Of a stretch of 55,482 bases of DNA, positions 16,837 to 23,935 are shown one piece after another. Numbering within the stretch: the stretch's first letter is position 1; the number at the start of each line of letters is the position of its first letter. Position numbers and translations under genes: made by a program. The stretch is from CAKSHC01 sp045595395 (lineage in GTDB: Bacteria; Bacillota; Clostridia; Oscillospirales; UMGS1783), in NCBI GenBank assembly GCA_045595395.1, contig JAZOAH010000023.1, forward strand, positions 1-55,482, in the 5' to 3' direction. The notes beneath the pieces are model-generated. The model ran no database searches, was not told where the DNA came from, and saw only the letters and a list, made by a program, of their open reading frames with translations.

Positions 16837-16894
16837 AATCAACGCACGACCCCTTATGCGCAGGAAGCGCCGGAATACCATAAGGAGCAGAAAA

Positions 16895-17272
16895 ATGAAC
16901 TATTCAAGACAAAGAGAACTCATTCGGCGCACCGTCTCGGAGTACGATGGTCATCTCACGGCCAACGAGATCTACCAGGAGGTTCGCAAGACCATGCCCA
17001 ACATCAGTCTGGGCACCGTTTACCGCAATCTGAACACCATGGTAGAGCACGATATGCTCTCGATGCTGTACTTTGACGGTAAGGAATACTTTGAGGGCTT
17101 TAAGCCTCGCCACTCGCATGTTGTCTGCACCAACTGCGGCAAGCTGTGCGATGTGGAATTGCCTTTGTTCGGTTGGCTGGACGATATGATCCGTCAGCAG
17201 ACCGGCATCGAGGTAAGCGATCGGGAGCTATTAGCCCGCGGCATCTGCAAGGACTGCATGAGCAGCAAATAA
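16895..17272 (+). CDS. perR: Fur family regulator of PerR type
   Basis: 125 residues from the ATG at 16895 with TAAGGAG upstream. It has the Fur-family winged helix (SLGTVYRNLNTM) and metal-binding C-terminal domain. Structural zinc cysteines are C78/C81 and C118/C121. Aligning without gaps to Bacillus PerR as I remember it, H20, H73, H75 and D86 match the regulatory metal ligands His37, His91, His93 and Asp104, while Asp85 is replaced by E67. It is probably a peroxide- or metal-sensing repressor; the Mn catalases in this window are plausible targets, but no operator proves this. It has its own promoter and terminator. Confidence 0.82.
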   Translation: MNYSRQRELIRRTVSEYDGHLTANEIYQEVRKTMPNISLGTVYRNLNTMVEHDMLSMLYFDGKEYFEGFKPRHSHVVCTNCGKLCDVELPLFGWLDDMIRQQTGIEVSDRELLARGICKDCMSSK

Positions 17273-17273
17273 G

Positions 17274-17304
17274 AAAACGGAGAAGCAACCGCTTCTCCGT
17301 TTTG
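17274..17304 (+). terminator. Terminator after perR-like gene
   Basis: AAAACGGAGAAGC and GCTTCTCCGTTTT form a 13-bp stem with a 4-base loop immediately after the stop; the descending arm ends in TTTT. Confidence 0.85.
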
Positions 17305-17335
17305 CATAAATATACGAGCATTTTCGCAAAAAGGC

Positions 17336-17364
17336 TTGACGGGCTGCATAGAATGTATTATAAT
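17336..17364 (+). promoter_or_regulatory. Promoter of the amino acid ABC importer operon
   Basis: TTGACG (17336-17341), 17 bases, TATAAT (17359-17364), 36 bases before the ATG of the binding-protein gene. Confidence 0.85.
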
Positions 17365-17399
17365 TCGTTTACCATTATAAATTAAAGGAGTAATGTATC

Positions 17400-18176
17400 A
17401 TGAAAAAGATTGTAGCAATGATCCTGGCGGCGCTGATGCTGCTGACGGTCGTCGGTTGCGGCGGAGCGTCCACCCCTGATTCGGGCAAGGCCGAGTTAGT
17501 TATGGCGACCAATGCCAACTTCCCTCCCTATGAGTTTATGGATGGCGAAGAGTACAAGGGCATTGATATTGAGATGGCTCAGAAACTGGCTGAGAAGCTG
17601 GATATGGAACTGGTAATTGAGAATGTTGAGTTCGGCACCATCGTCGGCGGCGTTGAGACCGGTAAGTTTGATATCGGCGTAGCCGGTATGACGGTGACCG
17701 ACGAGCGTAAGGAGCAGGTCAACTTCTCTGATACCTATGCCACCGGCGTACAGGTCGTTATCGTGAAAGAGGGCGGCAAGGTCACAAGTCTTGATGATCT
17801 GGCCGGTGCTGACATCATGATCGGTGTTCAGCAGGATACCACCGGCGACATCTATGCGTCGGATGATGTAGAAAACGGCGGCTACGGTGCCGACCACGTT
17901 ACCTCGTTTAAGAACGGTGCCGATGCGGTCAGCGCTTTGGTCAATGGTCAGGTCGATGCCGTTATTATCGACAGCGAGCCGGCCAAGTCCTTTGTGGCGG
18001 CCAACGAGGGCAAGGGTCTGTCCATTCTGGATGCTGAGTGGGCGGTTGAAGATTATGCCATCGCCATCAATAAGGAAGACACCGAGCTGCTGGCCAAGAT
18101 CAATGCGGCTCTGGCCGAGATGAAGGCTGACGGCACGCTGCAGGCCATCATTGATCGCTATATCAAGGCTGAATAA
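17400..18176 (+). CDS. Amino acid ABC transporter, substrate-binding lipoprotein
   Basis: 258 residues. A lipoprotein signal peptide ends at LTVVGC (Cys20), so the mature protein is membrane-anchored outside the cell. The body is a type 3 (SBP_bac_3) solute-binding protein: FPPYEFMDGEEYKGIDIEMAQKLA at the N-terminal lobe, GMTVTDERKEQVNFSDTY, and a closing INAALAEMKADGTLQ helix. The family binds polar amino acids such as cystine, glutamine or arginine; the ligand cannot be fixed here. AAAGGAG precedes the start. A hairpin between this gene and the permease probably lowers downstream expression. Confidence 0.94.
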   Translation: MKKIVAMILAALMLLTVVGCGGASTPDSGKAELVMATNANFPPYEFMDGEEYKGIDIEMAQKLAEKLDMELVIENVEFGTIVGGVETGKFDIGVAGMTVTDERKEQVNFSDTYATGVQVVIVKEGGKVTSLDDLAGADIMIGVQQDTTGDIYASDDVENGGYGADHVTSFKNGADAVSALVNGQVDAVIIDSEPAKSFVAANEGKGLSILDAEWAVEDYAIAINKEDTELLAKINAALAEMKADGTLQAIIDRYIKAE

Positions 18177-18194
18177 GTTTAGGGTATAAAGGTG

Positions 18195-18222
18195 GGGTGC
18201 CTTTTGAGGCACCCTACTTTTT
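18195..18222 (+). terminator. Intercistronic hairpin (partial terminator) in the importer operon
   Basis: GGGTGCC and GGCACCC pair around a TTTTGA loop and are followed by TACTTTTTC, between the binding-protein stop and the permease start. Such sites commonly let the binding protein be made in excess of the membrane components. Confidence 0.7.
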
Positions 18223-18246
18223 CGCCGTTTTAGGAAAGGAAATATT

Positions 18247-19011
18247 ATGGGCTTTTTGGAAAAGATCGAGGCATGGTTTGCCGCTTGGTGGGCCGACTTT
18301 GCTGCCGATTTTCATCTCAATTTCATTGCCTCGGATCGTTGGAAATCTCTGCTCAAGGGCTTGGGCTCGACGTTGCAGATCACCTTTTTTGCGCTGCTGA
18401 TCGGTCTGGTCATCGGTGTTGTCGTGGCGGCGGTGCGTTCGACCTATGATAAAAATCATGAGGACATGGCACGCAAGGGCGGGTTTGGCTGGTTTTTGAT
18501 GCGGCTGGCCAACGGGATCTGCAATGTATATCTGGCCGTGGTGCGAGGCACGCCGGTCGTGGTGCAGTTGATGATCTTCTATTTTGTCATCTTCTCGTTT
18601 TCACGCAACGGCATTATGATCGCCATCATTGCTTTTGGTATCAACTCGGGTGCTTATGTGGCCGAGATCTTCCGTGCCGGTATCGTTTCTATTGATGCCG
18701 GCCAGTTTGAGGCGGGACGGTCGCTGGGCTTTAACTATGTTCAGACCATGACCCACATAATCATCCCGCAGGCCTTCAAAAATGTGCTGCCGACCTTGTG
18801 CAATGAGTTTATCGTACTGCTCAAGGAGACATCGGTAGCCGGTTATGTCGGGGTCATTGATCTGACCAAGGCGGGCGATATCATTCGCGGCCGTACCTTC
18901 TCGGCCTTTATGCCGCTGATCGCAGTGGCGCTGATCTATTTGGCGCTGGTCATCATTCTCACGGCATTGGTGCGCCGACTGGAGAGGAGGTTGAACAAGA
19001 GTGAGCGATAA
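18247..19011 (+). CDS. Amino acid ABC transporter permease
   Basis: 254 residues with four to five hydrophobic helices in the HisM/GlnP-type permease arrangement. The EAA-loop region that contacts the ATPase is visible as GRSLGFNYVQTMTHIIIPQA, preceded by the family hallmark AEIFRAGIVSIDAGQFEAG. It is a one-permease system, so a homodimer is expected. GGAAAGGA lies upstream of the ATG. The 3' end overlaps the ATPase gene by 11 bases, indicating coupled translation. Confidence 0.93.
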   Translation: MGFLEKIEAWFAAWWADFAADFHLNFIASDRWKSLLKGLGSTLQITFFALLIGLVIGVVVAAVRSTYDKNHEDMARKGGFGWFLMRLANGICNVYLAVVRGTPVVVQLMIFYFVIFSFSRNGIMIAIIAFGINSGAYVAEIFRAGIVSIDAGQFEAGRSLGFNYVQTMTHIIIPQAFKNVLPTLCNEFIVLLKETSVAGYVGVIDLTKAGDIIRGRTFSAFMPLIAVALIYLALVIILTALVRRLERRLNKSER

Positions 19012-19741
19012 CATCATCCGGGTCACTGGCCTGAAAAAACATTACAAAGGCGGTGCCATCAAGGCGCTTGACGGCATTGATCTGAACATCTCGCGCGGCG
19101 AGGTGGTCGTCATTATCGGGCCGTCGGGCAGCGGTAAGAGCACCTTCCTACGCTCCCTTAATCTGCTGGAGATGCCGACCGATGGACAGATCCTCTTTGA
19201 GGGCGTCGACATTACCGATGTCAAAACCAACATCAACCATCATCGCCAGAAGATGGGTATGGTCTTTCAGCAATTCAACCTGTTTCCGCATAAGACGGTA
19301 CTGCAGAATATGACCCTTGCTCCCATCAAACTGTTGAAGATGCCCAAGGCGCAAGCCGAGGAAAGAGCCATGAAATTGCTGGAGCGAGTCGGCCTGGCCG
19401 ACCGTGCCGATGCCTATCCCAGCCAGTTGTCGGGCGGGCAGAAGCAGCGCATCGCTATCGTGCGTGCCCTGTGCATGGAGCCGGAGGTCATGCTCTTTGA
19501 CGAGCCGACATCGGCGCTTGACCCCGAAATGGTCGGCGAGGTGCTGGAGGTCATGCGAGATCTGGCCAAGGAGGGTATGACCATGGCGGTGGTCACCCAC
19601 GAAATGGGATTTGCCCGTGAGGTGGGTACCAAGGTCATCTTTATGGACGAGGGTAAGATCCTCGAAATGGGCACGCCCGAAGAGATCTTTGGCAATCCCA
19701 AATCCGAACGACTCAAAACATTTTTGGCCAAAGTATTATAA
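19001..19741 (+). CDS. Amino acid ABC transporter ATP-binding protein
   Basis: 246 residues, starting at GTG 19001 with AGGAGG 10 bases upstream inside the permease gene. Walker A GPSGSGKST, Q-loop VFQQFNLFPH, signature LSGGQKQRIAI, Walker B VMLFDEPTSALDP and the H-loop VVTHE are all intact. It is close to GlnQ/ArtP-type ATPases. It energises the permease encoded upstream. A perfectly palindromic terminator follows 2 bases after the stop. Confidence 0.95.
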   Translation: MSDNIIRVTGLKKHYKGGAIKALDGIDLNISRGEVVVIIGPSGSGKSTFLRSLNLLEMPTDGQILFEGVDITDVKTNINHHRQKMGMVFQQFNLFPHKTVLQNMTLAPIKLLKMPKAQAEERAMKLLERVGLADRADAYPSQLSGGQKQRIAIVRALCMEPEVMLFDEPTSALDPEMVGEVLEVMRDLAKEGMTMAVVTHEMGFAREVGTKVIFMDEGKILEMGTPEEIFGNPKSERLKTFLAKVL

Positions 19742-19742
19742 G

Positions 19743-19773
19743 AAATGCTCTCCCGATCGGGAGAGCATTTTAC
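19743..19773. terminator. Bidirectional terminator between convergent genes
   Basis: A 28-base perfect palindrome (AAATGCTCTCCC then GATC then the complement) flanked by A and T runs, placed between the ATPase stop and the stop of the minus-strand exporter gene at 19774. Confidence 0.9.
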
Positions 19774-21489
19774 TTATTGTAATTTGAATTGTTCGTTATA
19801 CAGATCGGCATACAATCCACCCTGCTGCATGAGCTGATCGTGTGTTCCCTGCTCCAAAATTTTGCCCCGGTCGATGACGGCGATCTCGTTGGCATTCTTG
19901 ACGGTGGAGAGTCGGTGGGCGACCGCGATGGTGGTGCGGCCCTTGCACAGTTCGTCCAGCGAGCGCTGGATCAGGGTCTCGGTGGCGTTGTCCAGGGCGC
20001 TGGTGGCCTCGTCGAGGATGAGGATGGGCGGGTTTTTGAGGAAGACACGGGCGATGCACAGCCGCTGCTTTTGCCCGCCCGACAGGCGCACGCCCCGTTC
20101 GCCGATGACGGTGTCGTAGCCCTTTTCTAAGGTCATGACATAGTCGTGGATGTTGGCACGCTTGGCCGCCTCGATGACCTCCTCCTCGGTAGCATCGAGC
20201 CGACCGTAGAGGATGTTGTCACGGATGGAGGCGTTAAACAGGTAAATATCCTGCTGGACGATGCCGATGTTGCGGCGCAACGACTCACGGGTGAGGGTGC
20301 GGATGTCCTGCCCGTCCACCATAATGTGACCTTGTGAAATGTCATAAAAATGGGGGATGAGATGGCAGACGGTCGTCTTGCCGCCGCCCGACGGGCCGAC
20401 CAGAGCAAAGGTCTGTCCGGGTGCGATGCGGAAGGAAATGCCGGCCAGCACCTCTCGGTTTTCCTCGTAGGCCGAGTGGACATTGGAAAATTCGATCTCG
20501 CCGTGCAGCCGATCGACGGTGTCAGCGTTGTCGGTATCGGCTTCGGGCCGGGTGTCCATGATCTCAACAAACCGCTCAAAGCCGGCCGCACCGCTCTGGA
20601 AACTTTCCATAAAGCGGATGAGAGTGGTGATGGGAGTCAAAAAGAGATTGACCGATACGATAAAGGCCGAGTAGTCGGCCAGATTGATGGCGCCGCTCTG
20701 GACGAACAGCCCGCCGGCGACCAGCACCACAACATTAAACACGTCGGTGATAAAGGTGGTGGAGGAATGGAATTGCCCCATCGTCTTATAGGCACGGGTC
20801 TGGGCCTCGACCTGTTCTTGGTTGCCTCTCTCAAACTTTTCCTGCTCCTTTTGGGCGTTGGTAAAAGCTTTGGTCACCCGCACTCCGGCGATGCTGCTCT
20901 CCACGGCGGCGTTGATGGTGGCGGTGGCACGGCGGCTGGCACGAAAGGCGGCCTGCATCCGCTTGCGCAAAACCATCGAGATGACGATGAGAAAAGGCAC
21001 ACAGACAAAAATGATCAAAGCCAGCGGCAGATGGATGGTGGCCAGATAACTAAAGGAGGCTACGACCGAAAACAGACCGGTCAGCACCGTTTCGGGGCCG
21101 TGATGGGCCAGCTCGGCCACGTCAAACAGGTCGTTGGTCAGCCGCGACATGATCTTGCCCGTTTCGTTATCGTCAAAGAAGGTAAAGGGCAGCCTTTCCA
21201 GATGCCGGAACATATCCGAGCGCATCTGCGCCTGCATGCGCACGCCCATGACGTGCCCCTTGTATTGCACAAAAAAGTTGAGCAGCGCACGGATCGCATA
21301 CAGGACAAGCAGTCCGACGCCGGCCAATAGGATGAGCGATACGTTGGAATCGAGCACCAGATCATTTAACACCCAACGTGTGATGATGGGGTACATGACC
21401 CCCAGCAGCGCCACGGCAACGGAGGCCAACATGTCGGGGATAAAAATCTTCAGATGTGGTTTGTAATAACCGAGAAATCGTTTCAGCAT
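19774..21489 (-). CDS. ABC exporter half-transporter (MsbA/BmrA-like)
   Basis: 571 residues from the ATG at 21489, which has GGGAGG about 8 bases upstream; the frame stays open further upstream but crosses the promoter. The N-terminal 300 residues hold six membrane helices, the rest is an ABC ATPase with Walker A GPSGGGKTT, signature LSGGQKQRLCIAR and Walker B ILILDEATSALD. As a half-transporter it should work as a homodimer exporting lipids, drugs or peptides. No partner half-transporter or peptide precursor lies nearby, so the substrate is unknown. It is divergently transcribed from the VTT-domain gene. Confidence 0.92.
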   Translation of the reverse strand: MLKRFLGYYKPHLKIFIPDMLASVAVALLGVMYPIITRWVLNDLVLDSNVSLILLAGVGLLVLYAIRALLNFFVQYKGHVMGVRMQAQMRSDMFRHLERLPFTFFDDNETGKIMSRLTNDLFDVAELAHHGPETVLTGLFSVVASFSYLATIHLPLALIIFVCVPFLIVISMVLRKRMQAAFRASRRATATINAAVESSIAGVRVTKAFTNAQKEQEKFERGNQEQVEAQTRAYKTMGQFHSSTTFITDVFNVVVLVAGGLFVQSGAINLADYSAFIVSVNLFLTPITTLIRFMESFQSGAAGFERFVEIMDTRPEADTDNADTVDRLHGEIEFSNVHSAYEENREVLAGISFRIAPGQTFALVGPSGGGKTTVCHLIPHFYDISQGHIMVDGQDIRTLTRESLRRNIGIVQQDIYLFNASIRDNILYGRLDATEEEVIEAAKRANIHDYVMTLEKGYDTVIGERGVRLSGGQKQRLCIARVFLKNPPILILDEATSALDNATETLIQRSLDELCKGRTTIAVAHRLSTVKNANEIAVIDRGKILEQGTHDQLMQQGGLYADLYNEQFKLQ

Positions 21490-21510
21490 GAAAGAGCCTC
21501 CCTTTTCTCT

Positions 21511-21539
21511 ATTATATCCCAATATTTTCTTGCATACAA
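21511..21539 (-). promoter_or_regulatory. Promoter of the ABC exporter gene
   Basis: On the minus strand TTGTAT (21534-21539), 17 bases, TATAAT (21511-21516). It overlaps the divergent promoter at 21530-21558, so the two probably compete. Confidence 0.65.
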
Positions 21540-21558
21540 GCAAAATTTCAGGTAAGAT
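21530..21558 (+). promoter_or_regulatory. Promoter of the VTT-domain gene
   Basis: TTGCAT (21530-21535), 17 bases, TAAGAT (21553-21558), 25 bases before the ATG. The -35 shares bases with the -35 of the opposite promoter. Confidence 0.55.
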
Positions 21559-21582
21559 ATTCCTATAACAGGGGGTGAGCAT

Positions 21583-22299
21583 ATGGTAAAATCGCAAAGG
21601 ACCGAGCAAGAGCGTGCGCTGCGCCGTCGGCGTGTCATCAGCATCCTGTCGGTCCTGTTGTTTGTCGGGTTGTTTGTCTTTCTCTTTTTTGCCGTGGGAA
21701 AACCCCTGGTGCGTTTTGTGGAAGACCCCGAACAGTTCCGAGCCTGGCTGGACGGTTACGGCATTTGGGGACGACTGATCTTTCTCGGCATAACCCTGCT
21801 GCAGATCATCATCGGCATCATCCCCGGCGAGCCGCTGGAGATCGGCGCCGGGTATGCCTTTGGCATTTGGGAAGGGCTGTTGCTGTGTGAGCTTGGCATT
21901 TTGATCGGCTCGGCGCTGATCTGGTGCTTTTCTCACTATCTGGGTATCAAGGCGGTCGAGGCCTTCTATCCTCGTGAAAAATTGGAGGAGCTAAGCTTCC
22001 TCAAGGACAATCAACGGCTCAACATCGTGGCCTTTATCCTCTTTTTTATCCCCGGTACCCCCAAGGATATGCTGACCTATGTTTTGGGACTGACCCCCAT
22101 GAAACTTTCCACCTGCCTGTTCATTACTACCGTGGCTCGCATCCCCTCAGTCATCACTTCGGTCATCGGCGGCAGTGCACTGGGCGACCAAAACTATTGG
22201 ACAGCCATCCTCGTCTTTGCCGTTACCGGCCTGATCTCGCTGGGTGGCATCCTCTTCTATAAGAAAAAATTCGGCAAAAAGAAAGAACCGAAGGATTGA
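21583..22299 (+). CDS. TVP38/TMEM64 (VTT/DedA-like) membrane protein
   Basis: 238 residues with five to six hydrophobic segments. The VTT signature is seen in GIIPGEPLEIGAGYAFG and in FFIPGTPKDMLTYVLGLTPM. Proteins of this superfamily include DedA transporters and lipid scramblases; a role in membrane lipid or polyprenyl-phosphate handling is the usual inference. GGGGGTGAG precedes the ATG. It has its own promoter and a terminator that begins inside its last codons. Its placement opposite an ABC exporter could be coincidental. Confidence 0.88.
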   Translation: MVKSQRTEQERALRRRRVISILSVLLFVGLFVFLFFAVGKPLVRFVEDPEQFRAWLDGYGIWGRLIFLGITLLQIIIGIIPGEPLEIGAGYAFGIWEGLLLCELGILIGSALIWCFSHYLGIKAVEAFYPREKLEELSFLKDNQRLNIVAFILFFIPGTPKDMLTYVLGLTPMKLSTCLFITTVARIPSVITSVIGGSALGDQNYWTAILVFAVTGLISLGGILFYKKKFGKKKEPKD

Positions 22300-22318
22300 T
22301 CCTTCGGTTCTGTTTTTA
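22285..22318. terminator. Bidirectional terminator overlapping the VTT gene's end
   Basis: GAACCGAAGGA and TCCTTCGGTTC form an 11-bp stem with a TTGA loop followed by TGTTTTTA. It lies between convergent genes, and the stop codon of the VTT gene is in the loop. Confidence 0.88.
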
Positions 22319-23497
22319 TTCGGTCAGACTGTTTGCCTCCAGGAACTCAACAACCTTGTTGAGCAACAGTTCATTACGGATGGATTGGCCGTTTGTCTTT
22401 TCAAAATCCTCGTCGAAGTGGGATTCATAATCATCGACGCTCGAAAATCCATTGCCGGCAAGGAAGGTGTCGACCTCTTTCTGATACTCTTCCTGCGTCA
22501 CGGTAATGTTTTCGGCGTCGGCGATGAGCGAAGCAACCATAAGAGATTCCATATCGCTCTTGGCCCAGGTTGCCAGAAGGTCGTTAAACTGTTCCAGGGT
22601 CATGCCGTTTGACGAGACAAAAACATCCAGCGTCATGTTGTAGTAGGCAGCATATTCTTCGTAATAAGCAAGATACTTCTGCTCCTCGGCTTTCAGTTCT
22701 GCCTCCGGGTAGCCCAGGATCTCACAGTTATCCAACGCCATTTGCCAGATCTTCATGATGCGATCCGAATCGGCCGTCGCCTGCTTGTCGGCCAATAACT
22801 GATCGTGGATGAGCTGGCGGTATTCCTCGACCGTGTTCACGTCGCTGTTAGCTTGGACAAATTCATCATTGAGCACGGCCTTGACCGGCTCTTTGACGGC
22901 ATTGACCGTAACGGTGAAGACAACATCCACGCCCGCCATGGCTTCACTATGATAATTTTCGGGGAAGGTCAGGGGCAATTCGATGACATCGCCGGCCTTG
23001 GCTCCGACCAGGCCCTCCTCAAAGCCGTCAATAAAGCGGCCGCTGCCCAGCACCAGATCACTGTCGGTGGCCGACCCGCCCGAAAATTCGGTGCCGTCGT
23101 CAGCATAGCGGCCGACATAGTCGATGTTGACGGTGTCGTCCAGCTTTGCCGCACGGTTAACGGCGACATAGGTAAGCGCCTTGGCCAGATTAGCGTCGAT
23201 CTGCTTTTGCACCTCATCGTCGGTGACGGTGACCTTTTCCTTGGACACGACCAGGCCCTTGTATTGGCCCAGCGTCACATAGTCGTTGTAATCGACCCGG
23301 TTGCCCACCAGCGCAAACAGAACGGTCAAGCCCATGACCAGGACAATGACGGCCGCCACAACGGCCCAAAACCGAGATTTCTTTTTGGATTGGGGTATTG
23401 ATTCTTCCTCAATGACCGATTCCTCGGCCATGTCGGGCTCTTGTTCGGGTGTTTCTTCGATGGCCAGGATATCTTCCGGTGTATAATTGTCTTCCAT
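22316..23497 (-). CDS. Membrane-anchored trigger-factor-like FKBP peptidyl-prolyl isomerase
   Basis: 393 residues. Residues 1-40 are acidic and cytoplasmic, a single membrane helix spans about 44-65 (FWAVVAAVIVLVMGLTVLFA), then an FKBP domain with DTVNIDYVGR, FIDGFEEGLVGAKAGD and ELPLTFPENYHSEAMAG, then an all-helical region resembling the trigger-factor C-terminus. The ribosome-binding N-domain of true trigger factor is replaced by the membrane anchor, so I infer an extracytoplasmic folding catalyst facing the cell wall. RBS GAGG precedes the ATG. It forms a single-gene unit. Confidence 0.85.
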   Translation of the reverse strand: MEDNYTPEDILAIEETPEQEPDMAEESVIEEESIPQSKKKSRFWAVVAAVIVLVMGLTVLFALVGNRVDYNDYVTLGQYKGLVVSKEKVTVTDDEVQKQIDANLAKALTYVAVNRAAKLDDTVNIDYVGRYADDGTEFSGGSATDSDLVLGSGRFIDGFEEGLVGAKAGDVIELPLTFPENYHSEAMAGVDVVFTVTVNAVKEPVKAVLNDEFVQANSDVNTVEEYRQLIHDQLLADKQATADSDRIMKIWQMALDNCEILGYPEAELKAEEQKYLAYYEEYAAYYNMTLDVFVSSNGMTLEQFNDLLATWAKSDMESLMVASLIADAENITVTQEEYQKEVDTFLAGNGFSSVDDYESHFDEDFEKTNGQSIRNELLLNKVVEFLEANSLTE

Positions 23498-23528
23498 GGT
23501 TTTTCCTCATTTCATAAGAAGTACACTC

Positions 23529-23557
23529 AGTATATCAAAAAAAAGTCGGGAGAACAA
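23529..23557 (-). promoter_or_regulatory. Promoter of the trigger-factor-like gene
   Basis: On the minus strand TTGTTC (23552-23557), 17-base spacer containing an 8-T run, TATACT (23529-23534). Confidence 0.7.
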
Positions 23558-23585
23558 GTATATTTATTGAAGGTTATATGAAAAC

Positions 23586-23614
23586 TTGTCGATTGGCTTA
23601 CTATTTGCTATAAT
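23586..23614 (+). promoter_or_regulatory. Promoter of the small membrane protein gene
   Basis: TTGTCG (23586-23591), 17 bases, TATAAT (23609-23614), 20 bases before the ATG at 23635. Confidence 0.75.
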
Positions 23615-23634
23615 GAAAGAAAAAGGAGTTTTTT

Positions 23635-23904
23635 ATGAAACAGCTTCGTGGATGGTTGACCCTTTCCTTTGCCGGGCTGAGTGCTCTTTTGATGACGGTT
23701 ACCCTCTTTCTTGGCGTGACCGAAGGCTCTGTGCTGACCCGATCGGTAGTGGCCGCTGCTCTTTGCTGGGGCTTTGGTTTTCTATGGTTTATCCGCTTTG
23801 GCCGACTGGCCAGAGGTTGGCTGAGGCGGCTCTTTGGTGTTGCATTTTATGTGTTGTGCGCCGATCTGCTCCTGTGTTTGGGATTATGCTGGTTTATATG
23901 GTAA
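23635..23904 (+). CDS. Small membrane protein of unknown function
   Basis: 89 residues with three hydrophobic segments (about residues 8-27, 36-53 and 66-88), no charged catalytic pattern and no family I recognise. Expression is well supported: promoter, AAAAAGGAG ribosome binding site and a strong terminator frame it as a one-gene unit. It lies between the divergent trigger-factor-like gene and the convergent clp operon. Confidence 0.75.
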   Translation: MKQLRGWLTLSFAGLSALLMTVTLFLGVTEGSVLTRSVVAAALCWGFGFLWFIRFGRLARGWLRRLFGVAFYVLCADLLLCLGLCWFIW

Positions 23905-23932
23905 AAGGTTGAGCCGCAAGGCTCAACCTTTT
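23903..23932. terminator. Bidirectional terminator shared with clpC
   Basis: A 13-bp stem AAAAGGTTGAGCC / GGCTCAACCTTTT with a GCAA loop, between the small membrane gene and the stop of clpC on the opposite strand. Confidence 0.92.
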
Positions 23933-23935
23933 ATG

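Noticed and set aside
16801..16894. Full Per/Fur box autoregulating the perR-like gene
   Set aside because: Only a half-site-like A/T stretch within the promoter is present; no 7-1-7 inverted repeat can be drawn.
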